Positions 8,385 to 18,914 are shown, counted from the stretch's first letter. The stretch: DNA of 64,000 nt from Paenibacillus lutrae (GCF_009757775.1 NZ_RHLK01000013.1:90212-154211); one strand, 5' to 3'. Numbers and translations: made by a program. Notes: generated by a model not told the origin, from the sequence alone.

Positions 8385-9839
8385 GTGCGATTTAAAGGAC
8401 GTTCAGTTATAGCATTCGTCTTGCTAGGTATGTTTGTAAGCAGCATTATGACACTGACGGTAGTCAGATCGAATCTGTTTCCAGGAGTGAGCAAATCCGT
8501 AGGAGTTGCCGCTCCTGGCGCTTCGTCCAGCCTCAGCAGTCAGGATGTCAGTAAAATTGCAAAGACTTATGAGCTTATCGAGAACAAGTATTTGAGTGAT
8601 GTGGATCACGATAAAATCATGAACGGCGCCATCAACGGGATGCTTGAAGCGCTGGAAGATCCTTATACGGTCTATATGGACAAGGAAGAAGCCAAACAAT
8701 TTACCGAGAATATTAATTCGTCGTTCCAGGGAATCGGAGCCGAGGTGACGGCAGAGGACGGCAGAATCAAGGTTGTATCGCCCATCAAAGGATCTCCGGC
8801 TGAGAAAGCAGGCATTATGGCTAATGATATTGTCGTGTCTGTGAACGGAGAAAAGCTGGACGGGCTGACAGTTAACCAGGCTGTTCTCAAAATCCGCGGT
8901 GAAAAAGGAACGCAGGCGAAACTGGAAATTTTGCGGCCGGGCTCTTCAGACCCGACTCAAGTTACCATCGTCCGTGCGGAAATCGACATTGAAACCGTGT
9001 TTGCCGAAATGCTGGAAGACGGAATAGGTAAAATCGAAGTCCGCCAGTTCTCCGCCAATACGGGAGATCATTTCAAGAAGGAACTGGAGAAGCTTGAATC
9101 CCAGGGCATGAAAGGTCTCATTATTGATGTCCGCAATGATCCCGGCGGTCTGCTAAATGTCGTGATTGATATGGTGGAGCCGTTCGTGCCTAAAGGCAAA
9201 CCGATTGTGCAGATCGAGAACCGCGACGGCAAGAAGGAAGCGACCACCTCCAAGGGCGGTACGAAGAACTATCCGGTTGTCGTCTTGACGAATAAAGGAA
9301 GCGCAAGTGCTTCCGAGATTTTGGCAGGTGCTTTTAAAGAAGCGGTCGGCAGCAAAACGATCGGAGAGACCACCTTCGGTAAAGGTACCGTCCAGGAAAC
9401 GTATGTCAAAGAAATGGGAGACGGCAGCAACATCAAAATGACCGTCTACAAGTGGCTCACACCGGATGGCAACTGGATTCACAAAAAAGGAATCGAGCCG
9501 GATATTAAGGTGGAGCAGCCCGCATTCTTCAAAGCTTCCATTCTATCCAAGAAGGACACTTTGAAGCCGGACAGCAACAATGATGATGTCAAGAACCTTC
9601 AGCTGATGCTGACTGGGATTGGGCATGCGCCTGATCGGACGGACGGCTACTACAGCGCCAAAACTGCTCAGGCGGTTAAAGCCTTCCAGACGAGCAAGGG
9701 CCTTACGGCAACAGGGGAAGTGGACATTGCGACAGCCAAGAAGCTGGAGACTGCGGTACTTGAAGCCATCAAGCTGCCTAAGAATGATAACCAGTTGAAA
9801 GCGGCTGTGAAAGAGCTGCAAACCCAGCTTTCCAAGTAA
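8385..9839 (+). CDS. ctpB: S41 C-terminal processing peptidase with PDZ and peptidoglycan-binding domains
   Basis: Exported serine protease of the tail-specific family, about 484 aa. In order it has a membrane anchor (GRSVIAFVLLGMFVSS), a PDZ domain (about residues 100-180, including GSPAEKAGI), the S41 protease core and a C-terminal peptidoglycan-binding helical domain (about residues 400-455). The Ser-Lys dyad is visible as Ser308 in GSASASE and Lys333 in FGKGT, 25 residues apart as in CtpB. The start is GTG 8385 after AAGGGTGGTG. The frame opens at 8325, but that start lacks a ribosome site. In Bacillus CtpB cuts a sporulation signalling protein; in this division cluster a wall-related substrate is equally possible. 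Confidence 0.92.
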   Translation: MRFKGRSVIAFVLLGMFVSSIMTLTVVRSNLFPGVSKSVGVAAPGASSSLSSQDVSKIAKTYELIENKYLSDVDHDKIMNGAINGMLEALEDPYTVYMDKEEAKQFTENINSSFQGIGAEVTAEDGRIKVVSPIKGSPAEKAGIMANDIVVSVNGEKLDGLTVNQAVLKIRGEKGTQAKLEILRPGSSDPTQVTIVRAEIDIETVFAEMLEDGIGKIEVRQFSANTGDHFKKELEKLESQGMKGLIIDVRNDPGGLLNVVIDMVEPFVPKGKPIVQIENRDGKKEATTSKGGTKNYPVVVLTNKGSASASEILAGAFKEAVGSKTIGETTFGKGTVQETYVKEMGDGSNIKMTVYKWLTPDGNWIHKKGIEPDIKVEQPAFFKASILSKKDTLKPDSNNDDVKNLQLMLTGIGHAPDRTDGYYSAKTAQAVKAFQTSKGLTATGEVDIATAKKLETAVLEAIKLPKNDNQLKAAVKELQTQLSK

Positions 9840-9841
9840 AC

Positions 9842-9902
9842 AAAAAGACGGTAAGGGGAATCGCGCACAGATAAGCGCAGCCCTTACCGTCTTCTTCTTT
9901 TT
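9842..9902 (+). terminator. Terminator after ctpB
   Basis: AGACGGTAAGGG and CCCTTACCGTCT form a 12-bp stem, followed by TCTTCTTTTT. It divides the ftsEX-ctpB transcript from the MinJ-like gene. Confidence 0.85.
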
Positions 9903-10019
9903 GACAAATGGAGAGGTGCGGAAGGAAAAAGAACAGGCGGGTCGAATAGTATAGGGAGTGTCAAAATGAATTTTTATACCATATAGACATGTAAGATTCG
10001 AGCCTGCAAGGAGAGTGTT

Positions 10020-11303
10020 ATGGACATTATTGCGGATGTTGCTGGTCGATTCTTGATGGCGTTCGGCCGCCTATGGCTGAACCCTTTTACTTATATCGGA
10101 CTTCTGCTTGTTATTCTTCAATACCGGAAACAAATTCAATTTGAGCGTAAATTGTTCGCTACGAGTCTTCATTCACTGGTAGGTGAAACGTGGCGGACGT
10201 ATTTGTGGGGCTGGGCGGCCGGACTGGCTGTCTCTGTCGCGATGCTGTTTATCGGCGTCAGTATTCAGCTGGAAACGGTGCTCCTGCTGTGGGTCCTGTC
10301 GATTCTGATGATTCTCATCCGGATCCGGTTCCTCTGTCTGGCTTACTCCGTCGGCCTGGTGGGGATTCTGCAGCCCTTGCTGAGCCTGGTGCCGCAGCAA
10401 GGAGAGGGAGGCTTCTGGAACGGCGTGCTGGCCGCGGTACGCGGTGCCGATGTTCCATCGCTGCTTGCGCTGGTAGCCATCCTGCATGCCGCAGAAGCGG
10501 TCCTGATCCGGGCGCAGGGATCACGGATGGCCAGCCCGATGTTCTACGAGGGCAAGCGCGGCAAGATTGTGGGCGGTTACCAGCTGCAGGGCTTCTGGCT
10601 CGCGCCGCTGTTCCTGGCGGTGCCGGTACAAGCAGGGGCGGCAGCCCTGCCCTGGACGCCGCTGTTTGCCGGAGACAGCCTCATGGCCGGCTGGACGTTC
10701 CTCGCCTTTCCGGCGATGATCGGCTTCAGCGAGCTGACGATGACGCGGCTGCCCCGCGAGAAGGTGAACCGCAGCTCCGGGCTGCTGCTCATCTACGCGC
10801 TCGTGCTCTTCCTGGCAGCGCTCCTTGCGCAGCTGTGGAGTCCGTTCACGATCGTGGCGGCCGTGCTGGGCATCGGGCTGCACGAAGCGGTCATGTGGTA
10901 CGGACGCTGGGAAGAAGCCCAGCGCAGCCCGTACTACATTAACCAGCCCCGCGGGCTGAAGATTCTGGCCGTTGTGCCGGGCAGTCCGGCAGAAGAGCTG
11001 GGACTGAAGCCAGGCGAGCTGGTCCACAAGGTGAACGGCCTGCGGGTTCACAGCAAGTCCGAGCTTCATCAGGCGATACAGCTTAGCTCCGCTTACTGCA
11101 AGCTGGAGATTGCCGATCACGCAGGGGAGCTGCGGTTTCACAAACGTGCCGTGTTCGCCGGAGATCACTATCAGCTGGGCATCATTATATGTCCGGATCA
11201 GGATGCGGTCTTCTATGTAGAGACGAGGCAGCTGCCTTTGTTGACGTATTTGACACGCAAGCTGACCGGGCTGCTCAAAAAGGATTCAGAGGAAACCTTC
11301 TAA
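10020..11303 (+). CDS. minJ: Multi-pass membrane protein with C-terminal PDZ domain, MinJ-like
   Basis: Length is 427 aa. About eight hydrophobic segments occupy residues 1-300, followed by a cytoplasmic PDZ domain at about residues 310-385 (ILAVVPGSPAEELGLKPGEL). This is the architecture of MinJ, the Bacillus protein that bridges DivIVA to MinD at the poles and septum, and the gene order after ctpB also matches Bacillus. The start ATG 10020 has AAGGAGAG just upstream. G+C is higher in the middle of the gene than in its neighbours. The MinJ assignment rests on architecture and synteny; a different PDZ membrane scaffold is possible. Confidence 0.7.
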   Translation: MDIIADVAGRFLMAFGRLWLNPFTYIGLLLVILQYRKQIQFERKLFATSLHSLVGETWRTYLWGWAAGLAVSVAMLFIGVSIQLETVLLLWVLSILMILIRIRFLCLAYSVGLVGILQPLLSLVPQQGEGGFWNGVLAAVRGADVPSLLALVAILHAAEAVLIRAQGSRMASPMFYEGKRGKIVGGYQLQGFWLAPLFLAVPVQAGAAALPWTPLFAGDSLMAGWTFLAFPAMIGFSELTMTRLPREKVNRSSGLLLIYALVLFLAALLAQLWSPFTIVAAVLGIGLHEAVMWYGRWEEAQRSPYYINQPRGLKILAVVPGSPAEELGLKPGELVHKVNGLRVHSKSELHQAIQLSSAYCKLEIADHAGELRFHKRAVFAGDHYQLGIIICPDQDAVFYVETRQLPLLTYLTRKLTGLLKKDSEETF

Positions 11304-11326
11304 CCGGTTTCTCACCCTATACAGAC

Positions 11327-11371
11327 GAAAACCTCGGCTTCACCGACTGGTGAGGACCGAGGTTTCTTTTT
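11327..11371 (+). terminator. Terminator after the MinJ-like gene
   Basis: AAACCTCGG-CTTCACC, a GACT loop and GGTGAGG-ACCGAGGTTT form a long stem followed by CTTTTT. It lies between convergent genes and may also act weakly on the motB side. Confidence 0.85.
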
Positions 11372-11452
11372 GCTTCCGCAGAGGGAAGACATTTGAAATG
11401 CCGGATAAATCGCGCTTGCTGAAATCGGAAATCGTCTGTTAAGCAGTTGAAT

Positions 11453-12286
11453 TTACTGCGCCGCTTGCACGGGCTGTGTTTGTTCGGTTTGTTGGGTCTT
11501 CGGGGTTGTGGACGGATCGGTTTGCAGCTCACGAAGAACAACAATTTCAACCCGCCGGTTCTTGGCCCGGTTTTCTTCGCTTGTATTGGGCAGTCTCGGC
11601 ATCGTATCCGCATAAGCGGTAGCCATTAAATTACTGTCGCCTAATTTAGCAGTATTGGTGAAGTACCGAAGGACGGAAAGAGATCTCGCGGTAGATAATC
11701 CCCAGTTGTCTTTGTAGAAAGAACCTGCGGACATCGGGAGGTTATCCGTATGACCCTCAATGCTGACTTTATTGCTTATGGTTGGAACGAGTGAGGCAAG
11801 CTTCTCCAGAACAGGATAGGCAGCCGGCTTAAGCTCGGCTTTACCCAGGTCGAACAGGAACAAGTCGTTAAGTGTGATAGCGATACCTCTAGGTGTATCT
11901 GCTGCAGATACTTTGGCTTCGAGGTTGTTCTCGACAATGTACGCTTGAATGGCTTTGAGCATATCCTTGAGCTGCTGTTCTTTCTTCTCGGCCTCTTCAG
12001 CGGATGCATTCTTCTTAGGCTTGGTTCCATCGGTGCCTGTTGGCATGTTCGTTCCCGATATACCGCTGCCGTGAGGCAGGATCGATTCGGACTTCATAAA
12101 CTCTGAATTAAGGGCTCTTGCCATTGCATCATACTTGCTTGTATCAACTTTGCTCATCGCGTACATGATGATAAAAAAAGCAAGCAGCAGTGTAATAAGG
12201 TCGGAATAAGTAATCAGCCAACGTTCACCAGCTCCATGCCCTTCCTCGTGGCCGCCTCTTCTACCCCTCTTCCGCAAGAACAGCAC
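11453..12286 (-). CDS. motB: Flagellar stator protein MotB
   Basis: Stator subunit that anchors the proton channel to peptidoglycan. It has a short basic N terminus and a single membrane helix (WLITYSDLITLLLAFFIIMYA) carrying the essential proton-accepting Asp in YSDL. A linker follows, then an OmpA/MotB peptidoglycan-binding domain (VSIEGHTDNLPMS, LSTARSLSVLRYF). Length is about 277 aa from GTG 12286. An alternative TTG at 12277, giving MRKRGRRGG, has better spacing to GAGAGGTGG. It overlaps motA by 26 bases. The C-terminal tail is rich in Thr and Gln. Confidence 0.95.
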   Translation of the reverse strand: MLFLRKRGRRGGHEEGHGAGERWLITYSDLITLLLAFFIIMYAMSKVDTSKYDAMARALNSEFMKSESILPHGSGISGTNMPTGTDGTKPKKNASAEEAEKKEQQLKDMLKAIQAYIVENNLEAKVSAADTPRGIAITLNDLFLFDLGKAELKPAAYPVLEKLASLVPTISNKVSIEGHTDNLPMSAGSFYKDNWGLSTARSLSVLRYFTNTAKLGDSNLMATAYADTMPRLPNTSEENRAKNRRVEIVVLRELQTDPSTTPKTQQTEQTQPVQAAQ

Positions 12287-13061
12287 CCACCTCTCCGCTG
12301 TTTTTACTGTCGGCTTTCTTCTCGTGAATGAAAGAAGCGAGCTTTTTACGGATCAATTGAGGATTTTCACCTGCCTGCAGAGCAAGAATGCCTTCCAGCA
12401 TGAGCTCCATTTCGGAAATTTGCTCTTTGCCGCGCAGTTTGATTTTATTGGCGATCGGGAGGTAAACAACGTTGGCAAGCATAACCCCGTACAGCGTCGC
12501 GGCGAAAGCTACTGCAATGGCCGGTGCCAGAGCTTCCGGATCGGTCAGGTTGCCGAGTACGTGAATCAGGCCGAGAACGGTACCGATAATCCCCATGGTG
12601 GGGGAATAGCCGCCCGCGGATTCGAACATTTTGGACATGCTGTCGTTCTTGTGCTCGATGGAATCCATCTCCAGCTCAAGAATTTGCCGGGTCAGCTCCG
12701 GATCCGTTCCGTCAACAACCATCATCAGGCCGTCTCTCAGAAAAGGATTGGGATGTTCGAGTGCTCTCTGCTCAAGTGCCAGAACACCTTCACGGCGTGC
12801 GATAGAAGCCATGTCGACAATCTCGTCGATCGTTGCAGAGGAGTCACGCTCTGTTTGTTTAAAAGCGACAGCAAGTGCTTTGGGGGCTTTCTTCAGTGTA
12901 CTGGTAGGGAAACTGACGACTACCGCGCCGATTGTCCCGCCGACAACGATTAGTATGGCACTAGGTATGAATAGGGCTAGTAAGTGCCCGCCGTCCCACA
13001 TGTACCCACCGATAAGTGAACCCAAGCCGATGATGAGTCCTAACAGTGTTGCTAAATCCAC
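12261..13061 (-). CDS. motA: Flagellar stator protein MotA
   Basis: Four-helix proton channel subunit of the flagellar stator, 266 aa, beginning MDLATLLGLIIGLGSLIGGY. The ExbB-like core is clear: SAGGYSPTMGIIGTVLGLIHVLGNL and AIAVAFAATLYGVMLANVVYLP are the third and fourth membrane segments. The cytoplasmic loop between segments 2 and 3 is about 100 residues long, as in MotA. The start is GTG 13061 with AGAGGTGG upstream. It forms a two-gene operon with motB. The short gap to uvrB holds the uvrB promoter on the opposite strand. Confidence 0.95.
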   Translation of the reverse strand: MDLATLLGLIIGLGSLIGGYMWDGGHLLALFIPSAILIVVGGTIGAVVVSFPTSTLKKAPKALAVAFKQTERDSSATIDEIVDMASIARREGVLALEQRALEHPNPFLRDGLMMVVDGTDPELTRQILELEMDSIEHKNDSMSKMFESAGGYSPTMGIIGTVLGLIHVLGNLTDPEALAPAIAVAFAATLYGVMLANVVYLPIANKIKLRGKEQISEMELMLEGILALQAGENPQLIRKKLASFIHEKKADSKNSGEVGAVLAEEG

Positions 13062-13138
13062 GATTGACCACCTCTAAATTTAAATAAGTTCATGATGCTG
13101 CCCGATGCGTCCGGAGACTGCCGAAAACGTCTAAATAT

Positions 13139-13167
13139 TTGCAACCGGGATCTAAAAAGGGTATACT
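13139..13167 (+). promoter_or_regulatory. Sigma-A promoter of uvrB
   Basis: TTGCAA at 13139-13144 and TATACT at 13162-13167 are 17 bases apart. The predicted start near 13174 falls at the edge of a candidate LexA site. An inverted repeat, GCAACCGG at 13141-13148 and CCGGTTGC at 13193-13200, flanks the whole promoter. Confidence 0.7.
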
Positions 13168-13174
13168 GGAAAGG

Positions 13175-13186
13175 GAACACATATTC
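13175..13186 (+). promoter_or_regulatory. Candidate LexA (SOS) box in the uvrB promoter
   Basis: GAACACATATTC differs by one base from the Gram-positive SOS consensus GAAC-N4-GTTC and lies right at the predicted transcription start. uvrB is a classic LexA target in Bacillus. No second, better match is visible before uvrA. Confidence 0.5.
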
Positions 13187-13331
13187 TTATTTCCGGTTGC
13201 TTGCGTTTATCCGATGTGGCGTTTTGTATAAGTTCTATATCGGATTTACCGGGATAAAAGTTTATAGTGATTAAATTGGACGGATTTCCATAGATCGAAC
13301 AATAAGACTACCTGACGGTGGGTGATGAATT

Positions 13332-15329
13332 TTGGATCAAATAGTCAAAAGTCAAAATAAATTCGAGCTTGTCTCGGATTTTTCTCCGCAAGGAGATCAG
13401 CCTCGCGCGATACAAGAGCTTGTGAAAGGGATACAGGCAGGGAGCAGACACCAGACGCTGCTGGGAGCGACCGGTACGGGTAAAACCTTCACGGCTGCCC
13501 AAGTTATTGCGCAGCTGAACCGCCCCACGCTTATCATCGCGCATAATAAGACACTTGCTGCACAGCTCTGCAGCGAGTTCCAGGAATTTTTTCCGAACAA
13601 TGCGGTGTCTTACTTCGTCAGCTACTATGATTACTATCAGCCAGAGGCGTATATTGCGTCTTCGGACACCTATATAGAGAAAGACTCCAGCATCAATGAA
13701 GAGATCGATAAGCTGCGGCACTCCGCGACGAGCTCGCTGTTCGAACGCAGAGATGTCATTATCGTAGCAAGCGTCTCCTGTATTTATGGCTTGGGATCGC
13801 CGTCCGAATACGGCTCTTTGCTGCTTTCCTTGAGGACAGGGATGGAGAGATCGCGGAGCGAAATCCTCCACCGCCTTGTTGACATTCAGTATCAGCGGAA
13901 CGATATGAATTTCGTCCGGGGTACGTTCCGGGTCCGCGGCGACGTGATCGAGATCTTCCCGGCTTCCCGCAGTGAACAGGCGGTCCGCGTCGAGCTTTTT
14001 GGCGATGAGATCGAGCGGATCACCGAGATCGACGTTTTGACGGGCGAGATCCTCGGAGAACGCGACCATATCGCAATTTTCCCGGCTTCTCACTTCGTAA
14101 CCCATGAAGATACGATGAAGCGCGCGCTGGTAAACATTGAGCGAGAGCTTGAAGAACGTCTTGAGGTGCTCAAGGGTCAAGGGAAGCTGCTGGAAGCGCA
14201 GCGCCTGGAGCAGAGAACCCGCTACGACATCGAGATGATGGCGGAGATGGGTTTCTGTTCGGGCATTGAGAACTATTCAGGCCCGCTGACCTTCCGTGAG
14301 CCGGGAGCGACGCCGTACACGCTGATGGACTACTTCCCGGACGACATGCTGGTCATGGTGGATGAGTCTCACGTGACGCTGCCGCAGATTCGCGCCATGT
14401 ACAACGGAGACCGCGCACGGAAGGAAGTTCTGGTCGATCACGGTTTCCGCCTTCCGTCCGCACTTGATAACCGTCCGCTTAAATTCGAAGAATTCGAGCA
14501 GAAGGTGAATCAGATTGTCTACATTTCGGCGACGCCGGGTCCTTATGAGCTTGAGCATTGTCCGGAGATGGTCCAGCAGATCATCCGTCCTACAGGTTTG
14601 CTTGATCCTCTAATTGAAGTTAGACCGACCAAAGGTCAAATTGATGATCTTATCGGAGAAATTCAGGAGCGTATAGCTCGGGATGAACGGGTACTCGTTA
14701 CGACATTGACGAAGAAGATGTCAGAGGACTTAACCGACTATTTCAAAGAAATCGGGATCAAGGTCCGTTATTTGCATTCCGATATTAAGACGCTGGAACG
14801 GATGCAGATTCTTAGAGATCTCCGCCTGGGGACGTTCCATGTATTAGTCGGAATCAATCTCCTCCGGGAAGGATTAGATTTGCCGGAAGTGTCGCTGGTA
14901 GCTATTCTGGATGCGGATAAAGAAGGTTTCCTTAGATCCGAACGTTCTCTGATCCAGACTATGGGCCGTGCCGCCCGGAACTCGGACGGCCGTGTTATCA
15001 TGTATGGTGATAAAGTAACGGATTCAATGGCCAAAGCAATCCAGGAGACAGAGCGTCGCCGTTCCATTCAAGAGGCTTATAATGTGAAGCATGGCATTAC
15101 TCCGCAGACCATTGCGAAGAAGATTCGCGAAGTTATCGAGGCTACTAAAGTGGCTGAAGAGAAGACGGAGTATCTGGCTGGCGTTAAGACCGGCAAAATG
15201 TCCAAGAAAGACCGCACTTCCCTGATTCAGCGTCTTGAAGCCGAGATGAAGGATGCCGCGAAGAATCTGCAGTTTGAAAGAGCAGCTGAACTACGTGATG
15301 CACTTCTGGAGCTGAAAGCGGAAGGCTGA
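13332..15329 (+). CDS. uvrB: Excinuclease ABC subunit B
   Basis: Damage-verifying subunit of nucleotide excision repair, loaded on DNA by UvrA and then bound by UvrC. Length is 665 aa. Walker A GATGTGKT is at about residues 45-52. The beta-hairpin that clamps DNA is seen in [20 protein letters not shown], and the helicase motifs (DESH, GRAARN) are present. The C terminus is the UVR domain that binds UvrC ([20 protein letters not shown]). The start is TTG 13332 with GGTGGGTGAT upstream. uvrA lies 448 bp downstream beyond a strong terminator, so the two are probably not a simple operon here. Confidence 0.98.
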   Translation: MDQIVKSQNKFELVSDFSPQGDQPRAIQELVKGIQAGSRHQTLLGATGTGKTFTAAQVIAQLNRPTLIIAHNKTLAAQLCSEFQEFFPNNAVSYFVSYYDYYQPEAYIASSDTYIEKDSSINEEIDKLRHSATSSLFERRDVIIVASVSCIYGLGSPSEYGSLLLSLRTGMERSRSEILHRLVDIQYQRNDMNFVRGTFRVRGDVIEIFPASRSEQAVRVELFGDEIERITEIDVLTGEILGERDHIAIFPASHFVTHEDTMKRALVNIERELEERLEVLKGQGKLLEAQRLEQRTRYDIEMMAEMGFCSGIENYSGPLTFREPGATPYTLMDYFPDDMLVMVDESHVTLPQIRAMYNGDRARKEVLVDHGFRLPSALDNRPLKFEEFEQKVNQIVYISATPGPYELEHCPEMVQQIIRPTGLLDPLIEVRPTKGQIDDLIGEIQERIARDERVLVTTLTKKMSEDLTDYFKEIGIKVRYLHSDIKTLERMQILRDLRLGTFHVLVGINLLREGLDLPEVSLVAILDADKEGFLRSERSLIQTMGRAARNSDGRVIMYGDKVTDSMAKAIQETERRRSIQEAYNVKHGITPQTIAKKIREVIEATKVAEEKTEYLAGVKTGKMSKKDRTSLIQRLEAEMKDAAKNLQFERAAELRDALLELKAEG

Positions 15330-15342
15330 AGACAGGTGATTA

Positions 15343-15407
15343 GACTGAGGAAAGCAAACGATAGGCAGTTTGAGACTGGGTTTGCTTTTTTCGGTCTATC
15401 CTCAGTT
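15343..15407 (+). terminator. Nested terminator after uvrB
   Basis: AAGCAAAC at 15352-15359 pairs with GTTTGCTT at 15380-15387, followed by a T run. An outer pair, ACTGAGGA and TCCTCAGT, encloses it. Confidence 0.8.
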
Positions 15408-15413
15408 AGAGCG

Positions 15414-15456
15414 GCAGACAGGCAGGAAACGGAATATAGTTTTCCTGCCTGTCTGC
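15414..15456. repeat. Perfect 16-bp inverted repeat between uvrB and uvrA
   Basis: GCAGACAGGCAGGAAA at 15414-15429 is repeated as its exact reverse complement at 15441-15456, with an 11-base spacer. It lies only seven bases after the uvrB terminator and has no T tract, so it is a second, stable hairpin of unknown role. Confidence 0.75.
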
Positions 15457-15777
15457 ATGCTTAGAATGACTCGGGTAAGGACATAACTGGTAGAAGCAGG
15501 GTTTGAAAGAATGGCCGTATTTTGATAGACTTAGTAGTTGCAGCGAGTATATACTTTCATATATATTTAATTGTGCTATCCGAGTATGGATGTCTGGTGA
15601 CTTTAATATAAATATAGGCTGTTCTATGGGCTTCATATAGAATAAGAGTATGGAATATAAACAATAAATTCAAGACATATAAGCTAGGACAATGATCGGC
15701 ATGCAAAAGATAGTATCGGATTTGTCCGATGTCTTTTGGGACAAGCCGGTCCATGATAGAGAGGGTGGTACAATACT
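15457..15777 (+). other. Gene-free stretch before uvrA
   Basis: AT-rich sequence with no convincing ORF. A small inverted repeat, ATCGGA-TTTG-TCCGAT, lies at about 15715-15730, and GAGAGGGTGG before 15778 is the uvrA ribosome site. I see no clean sigma-A promoter and no clear SOS box. Confidence 0.6.
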
Positions 15778-18669
15778 GTGGCCAGAGAAAATATCATCAT
15801 TAAAGGGGCACGTGCCCACAATCTGAAAAATATTGATGTGACTATCCCGCGGGATAAATTCGTCGTTCTAACGGGATTAAGCGGATCAGGCAAGTCATCC
15901 CTGGCCTTTGATACGATTTATGCGGAGGGTCAGCGCCGCTATGTCGAGTCACTTTCCGCGTATGCCCGGCAGTTTCTGGGGCAGATGGATAAACCCGACC
16001 TGGATTCGATTGAAGGATTATCTCCGGCAATCTCTATCGATCAGAAGACCACAAGCCGCAATCCGCGCTCGACAGTGGGGACAGTCACGGAGATCTACGA
16101 TTATTTGCGGCTCCTATTTGCGCGTATCGGCAAGCCGCACTGCCCGGTTCACGGCATTGAGATCACCTCGCAGACCGTAGAGCAAATGGTAGACCGTGTA
16201 ATGGAATACCCCGAGCGCACGAAGCTGCAAATCCTTGCCCCTCTGGTTTCCGGGAGAAAAGGGGAACACACCAAGCTTCTCGCAGATATTCAGAAGCAGG
16301 GTTTCGTTCGGGTGCGTGTAAACGGCGAAACGATGGATCTCTCCGATAAGATTACACTGGAGAAGAACAAAAAGCACAGCATTGAGGTCGTAGTCGACCG
16401 CATTGTAATTAAAGAAGACGTTCAAACTCGACTGGCCGATTCGCTTGAGACTGCACTTAAGCTGTCTGAAGGGCGCATCATCGTAGATATTATCGGGCAG
16501 GAAGAGCTGCTGTTCAGCCAGAACCTGGCTTGTCCGGAATGCGGCTTCAGTATCGATGAATTGTCTCCGCGTATGTTCTCATTCAACAGCCCCTTCGGTG
16601 CCTGCAGCGAATGCGACGGGTTGGGGAGTCAGATGATTGTCGATCCCGACCTTCTTGTGAGCAATCCGGACAAAACGATCGAGCAAGGGGCTTTTGAAGC
16701 TTGGGCGGGAAGCACATCCACTTACTACCCGCAGTTTCTGGCGGCCGTATGCGCTCACTTTAAAATCCCGAGAGATGTTCCTGTATCTGAGCTTAGTGCA
16801 GAACAAATGAAGGTTATTCTGTACGGCACGGAGAATCAGCGTGTGCGTTTCCACTACAAGAATGAGTTCGGAACCGTCAAGGATGCGTACGTCCCATTTG
16901 AAGGAATTGTACGCAACTTGGAACGTCGCTATCGCGATACCTTCTCGGATGGAATTCGTGAGCATATCGAGGGATATATGAGCTCTAAGCCGTGCCCGAA
17001 ATGCAAAGGACACCGCCTGAAGCCCGAGACACTGGCTGTCACTGTCGGCGGCAATAACATCGCTTACGCTACGGAGCTGTCGATCGGCGACGCTCAGAGC
17101 TGGTTTGAAGAGCTGGAGCCGGGACTCAGCGATAAGGAACGTACGATTGCACATTTGATTCTCAAGGAGATCAAAGCGCGCCTCGGTTTCCTGGTTAACG
17201 TAGGCTTGGATTATCTCACTCTGCACCGTGCAGCGGGAACGCTCTCGGGCGGCGAGGCTCAGCGGATTCGTTTGGCGACTCAGATCGGTTCTTCCCTTAT
17301 GGGCGTTCTATATATCTTGGATGAGCCTAGTATCGGTCTGCACCAGCGCGACAATACACGTCTTATCCAGACTCTGGAGCATATGCGGAATCTGGGGAAT
17401 ACGCTGATTGTCGTTGAGCATGACGAAGATACAATGATGGCTTCCGATTATATCATCGATATAGGTCCGGGTGCCGGTATTCACGGCGGTCAAATTATCG
17501 CCCAGGGAACGCCTGAAGAGGTGATGAAGAACGAGAAGTCGCTGACAGGCCAGTATCTGAGCGGGAAGAAATTTATCCCCGTACCTGCCGAGCGCCGTAA
17601 ACCCAATGGCAAATGGCTCGAAATTAAAGGAGCCAAAGAAAATAATCTCCGTAATGTTAACGTGAAGGTGCCGCTCGGCGTATTTACTTGCGTAACCGGA
17701 GTTTCCGGCTCGGGCAAGAGCACCTTAATCAATGAGATTTTATATAAAACGTTGGCTCGTGATCTTAACAAGGCGAAAGTCCGCCCAGGTAATTTTCGGG
17801 AAATAAAGGGCTTGGAGCATGTCGATAAAGTCATCGATATTGATCAGTCTCCAATCGGACGTACGCCGCGTTCCAACCCGGCTACGTATACGGGTGTTTT
17901 TGATGATATTCGGGACTTGTTTGCGTCTACGAACGAAGCTAAAGTTCGGGGATATAAGAAGGGCCGGTTCAGCTTTAATGTGAAAGGCGGCCGCTGTGAA
18001 GCTTGCAGAGGAGACGGCATTATCAAAATCGAGATGCATTTCCTTCCGGATGTCTATGTGCCTTGTGAGATATGCAAAGGCAAGCGGTATAACCGTGAAA
18101 CGCTTGAGGTTCGTTATAAGAACAAAACGATATCGGATATTCTGGATATGACAATTGAAGACTCCTGTGAGTTTTTTGAGAATATTCCGCGTATTCATCG
18201 GAAGCTCTATACCTTGCTTGATGTCGGTTTAGGCTACATGAAGCTTGGGCAATCCGGTACTACTTTATCAGGCGGCGAAGCCCAGCGCGTCAAGCTGGCA
18301 GCCGAACTGTACCGCCGGAGTACGGGCAAGACTATCTATATTCTGGATGAGCCTACTACGGGTCTGCACATCCATGATATAGACCGCCTGCTGAAGGTGC
18401 TCCACCGTCTTGTAGAGAACGGAGATTCCGTTCTTGTAATTGAGCATAATCTGGACGTTATTAAGACGGCCGATCACCTGATAGATTTAGGCCCTGAGGG
18501 CGGAAGCAGGGGCGGCGAGATTGTGGCCAGCGGTACGCCAGAGGCTGTCGTCAAGGTTGAAGGTTCCTACACGGGACAGTACTTGAAGCCTGTTCTCGAA
18601 CGCGACCGTAAACGTTCGGATAATCATTCTGAACGTGCCAAAGAAAGACTGCAAGATGCCGCTGGCTAA
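15778..18669 (+). CDS. uvrA: Excinuclease ABC subunit A
   Basis: Damage-recognition ATPase of nucleotide excision repair; it forms a dimer that delivers UvrB to lesions. Length is 963 aa with two ABC modules. Walker A motifs are GLSGSGKSS at about residues 32-40 and GVSGSGKST at about 641-649, and two LSGGEAQR signatures are present. Zinc modules are visible as the CPECG/CSECDG pair, the CPKCKGHRL motif and the [17 protein letters not shown] pair. The start is GTG 15778 after GAGAGGGTGG. The C-terminal tail is charged and variable, as in other UvrA proteins. A strong hairpin follows. Confidence 0.98.
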   Translation: MARENIIIKGARAHNLKNIDVTIPRDKFVVLTGLSGSGKSSLAFDTIYAEGQRRYVESLSAYARQFLGQMDKPDLDSIEGLSPAISIDQKTTSRNPRSTVGTVTEIYDYLRLLFARIGKPHCPVHGIEITSQTVEQMVDRVMEYPERTKLQILAPLVSGRKGEHTKLLADIQKQGFVRVRVNGETMDLSDKITLEKNKKHSIEVVVDRIVIKEDVQTRLADSLETALKLSEGRIIVDIIGQEELLFSQNLACPECGFSIDELSPRMFSFNSPFGACSECDGLGSQMIVDPDLLVSNPDKTIEQGAFEAWAGSTSTYYPQFLAAVCAHFKIPRDVPVSELSAEQMKVILYGTENQRVRFHYKNEFGTVKDAYVPFEGIVRNLERRYRDTFSDGIREHIEGYMSSKPCPKCKGHRLKPETLAVTVGGNNIAYATELSIGDAQSWFEELEPGLSDKERTIAHLILKEIKARLGFLVNVGLDYLTLHRAAGTLSGGEAQRIRLATQIGSSLMGVLYILDEPSIGLHQRDNTRLIQTLEHMRNLGNTLIVVEHDEDTMMASDYIIDIGPGAGIHGGQIIAQGTPEEVMKNEKSLTGQYLSGKKFIPVPAERRKPNGKWLEIKGAKENNLRNVNVKVPLGVFTCVTGVSGSGKSTLINEILYKTLARDLNKAKVRPGNFREIKGLEHVDKVIDIDQSPIGRTPRSNPATYTGVFDDIRDLFASTNEAKVRGYKKGRFSFNVKGGRCEACRGDGIIKIEMHFLPDVYVPCEICKGKRYNRETLEVRYKNKTISDILDMTIEDSCEFFENIPRIHRKLYTLLDVGLGYMKLGQSGTTLSGGEAQRVKLAAELYRRSTGKTIYILDEPTTGLHIHDIDRLLKVLHRLVENGDSVLVIEHNLDVIKTADHLIDLGPEGGSRGGEIVASGTPEAVVKVEGSYTGQYLKPVLERDRKRSDNHSERAKERLQDAAG

Positions 18670-18692
18670 CGGCGGAAAGATGACCGGTATAG

Positions 18693-18735
18693 AAAAGGGC
18701 ATGTGCGTCGTTGACGCGCATGCCCTTTTCTTCTA
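18693..18735 (+). terminator. Terminator after uvrA
   Basis: A 17-bp stem with one G-U pair, AAAAGGGCATGTGCGTC and GACGCGCATGCCCTTTT, with a 3-base loop, followed by CTTCT. Confidence 0.85.
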
Positions 18736-18866
18736 TGCAGCGTGATCATAGAATCATAATTCCTAATGGCGGCAATAACAGTACCCAAGTTGCCAAACGT
18801 TCTGACGAGATTACAAAAGATTGCTCCTGAGCTTACACATCCGCTGTTCTAATAACCCGTAACGAA

Positions 18867-18905
18867 CAATAGCAGACAGAAGAATAAATCTTCTGCCTGC
18901 TATTG
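18867..18905 (-). terminator. Hairpin after the nitrite/sulfite reductase gene
   Basis: CAATAGCAGACAGAAGA and TCTTCTGCCTGCTATTG form a 17-bp stem with one mismatch, 10 bases past the stop of the minus-strand gene. The T tract is weak. Confidence 0.65.
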
Positions 18906-18914
18906 GTGATTTTA

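Noticed and set aside
10190..10942. A 250-residue frame inside the MinJ-like gene
   Set aside because: Composition is Arg/Ala/Gly-rich and it lacks a ribosome site; the membrane protein in the other frame is convincing.
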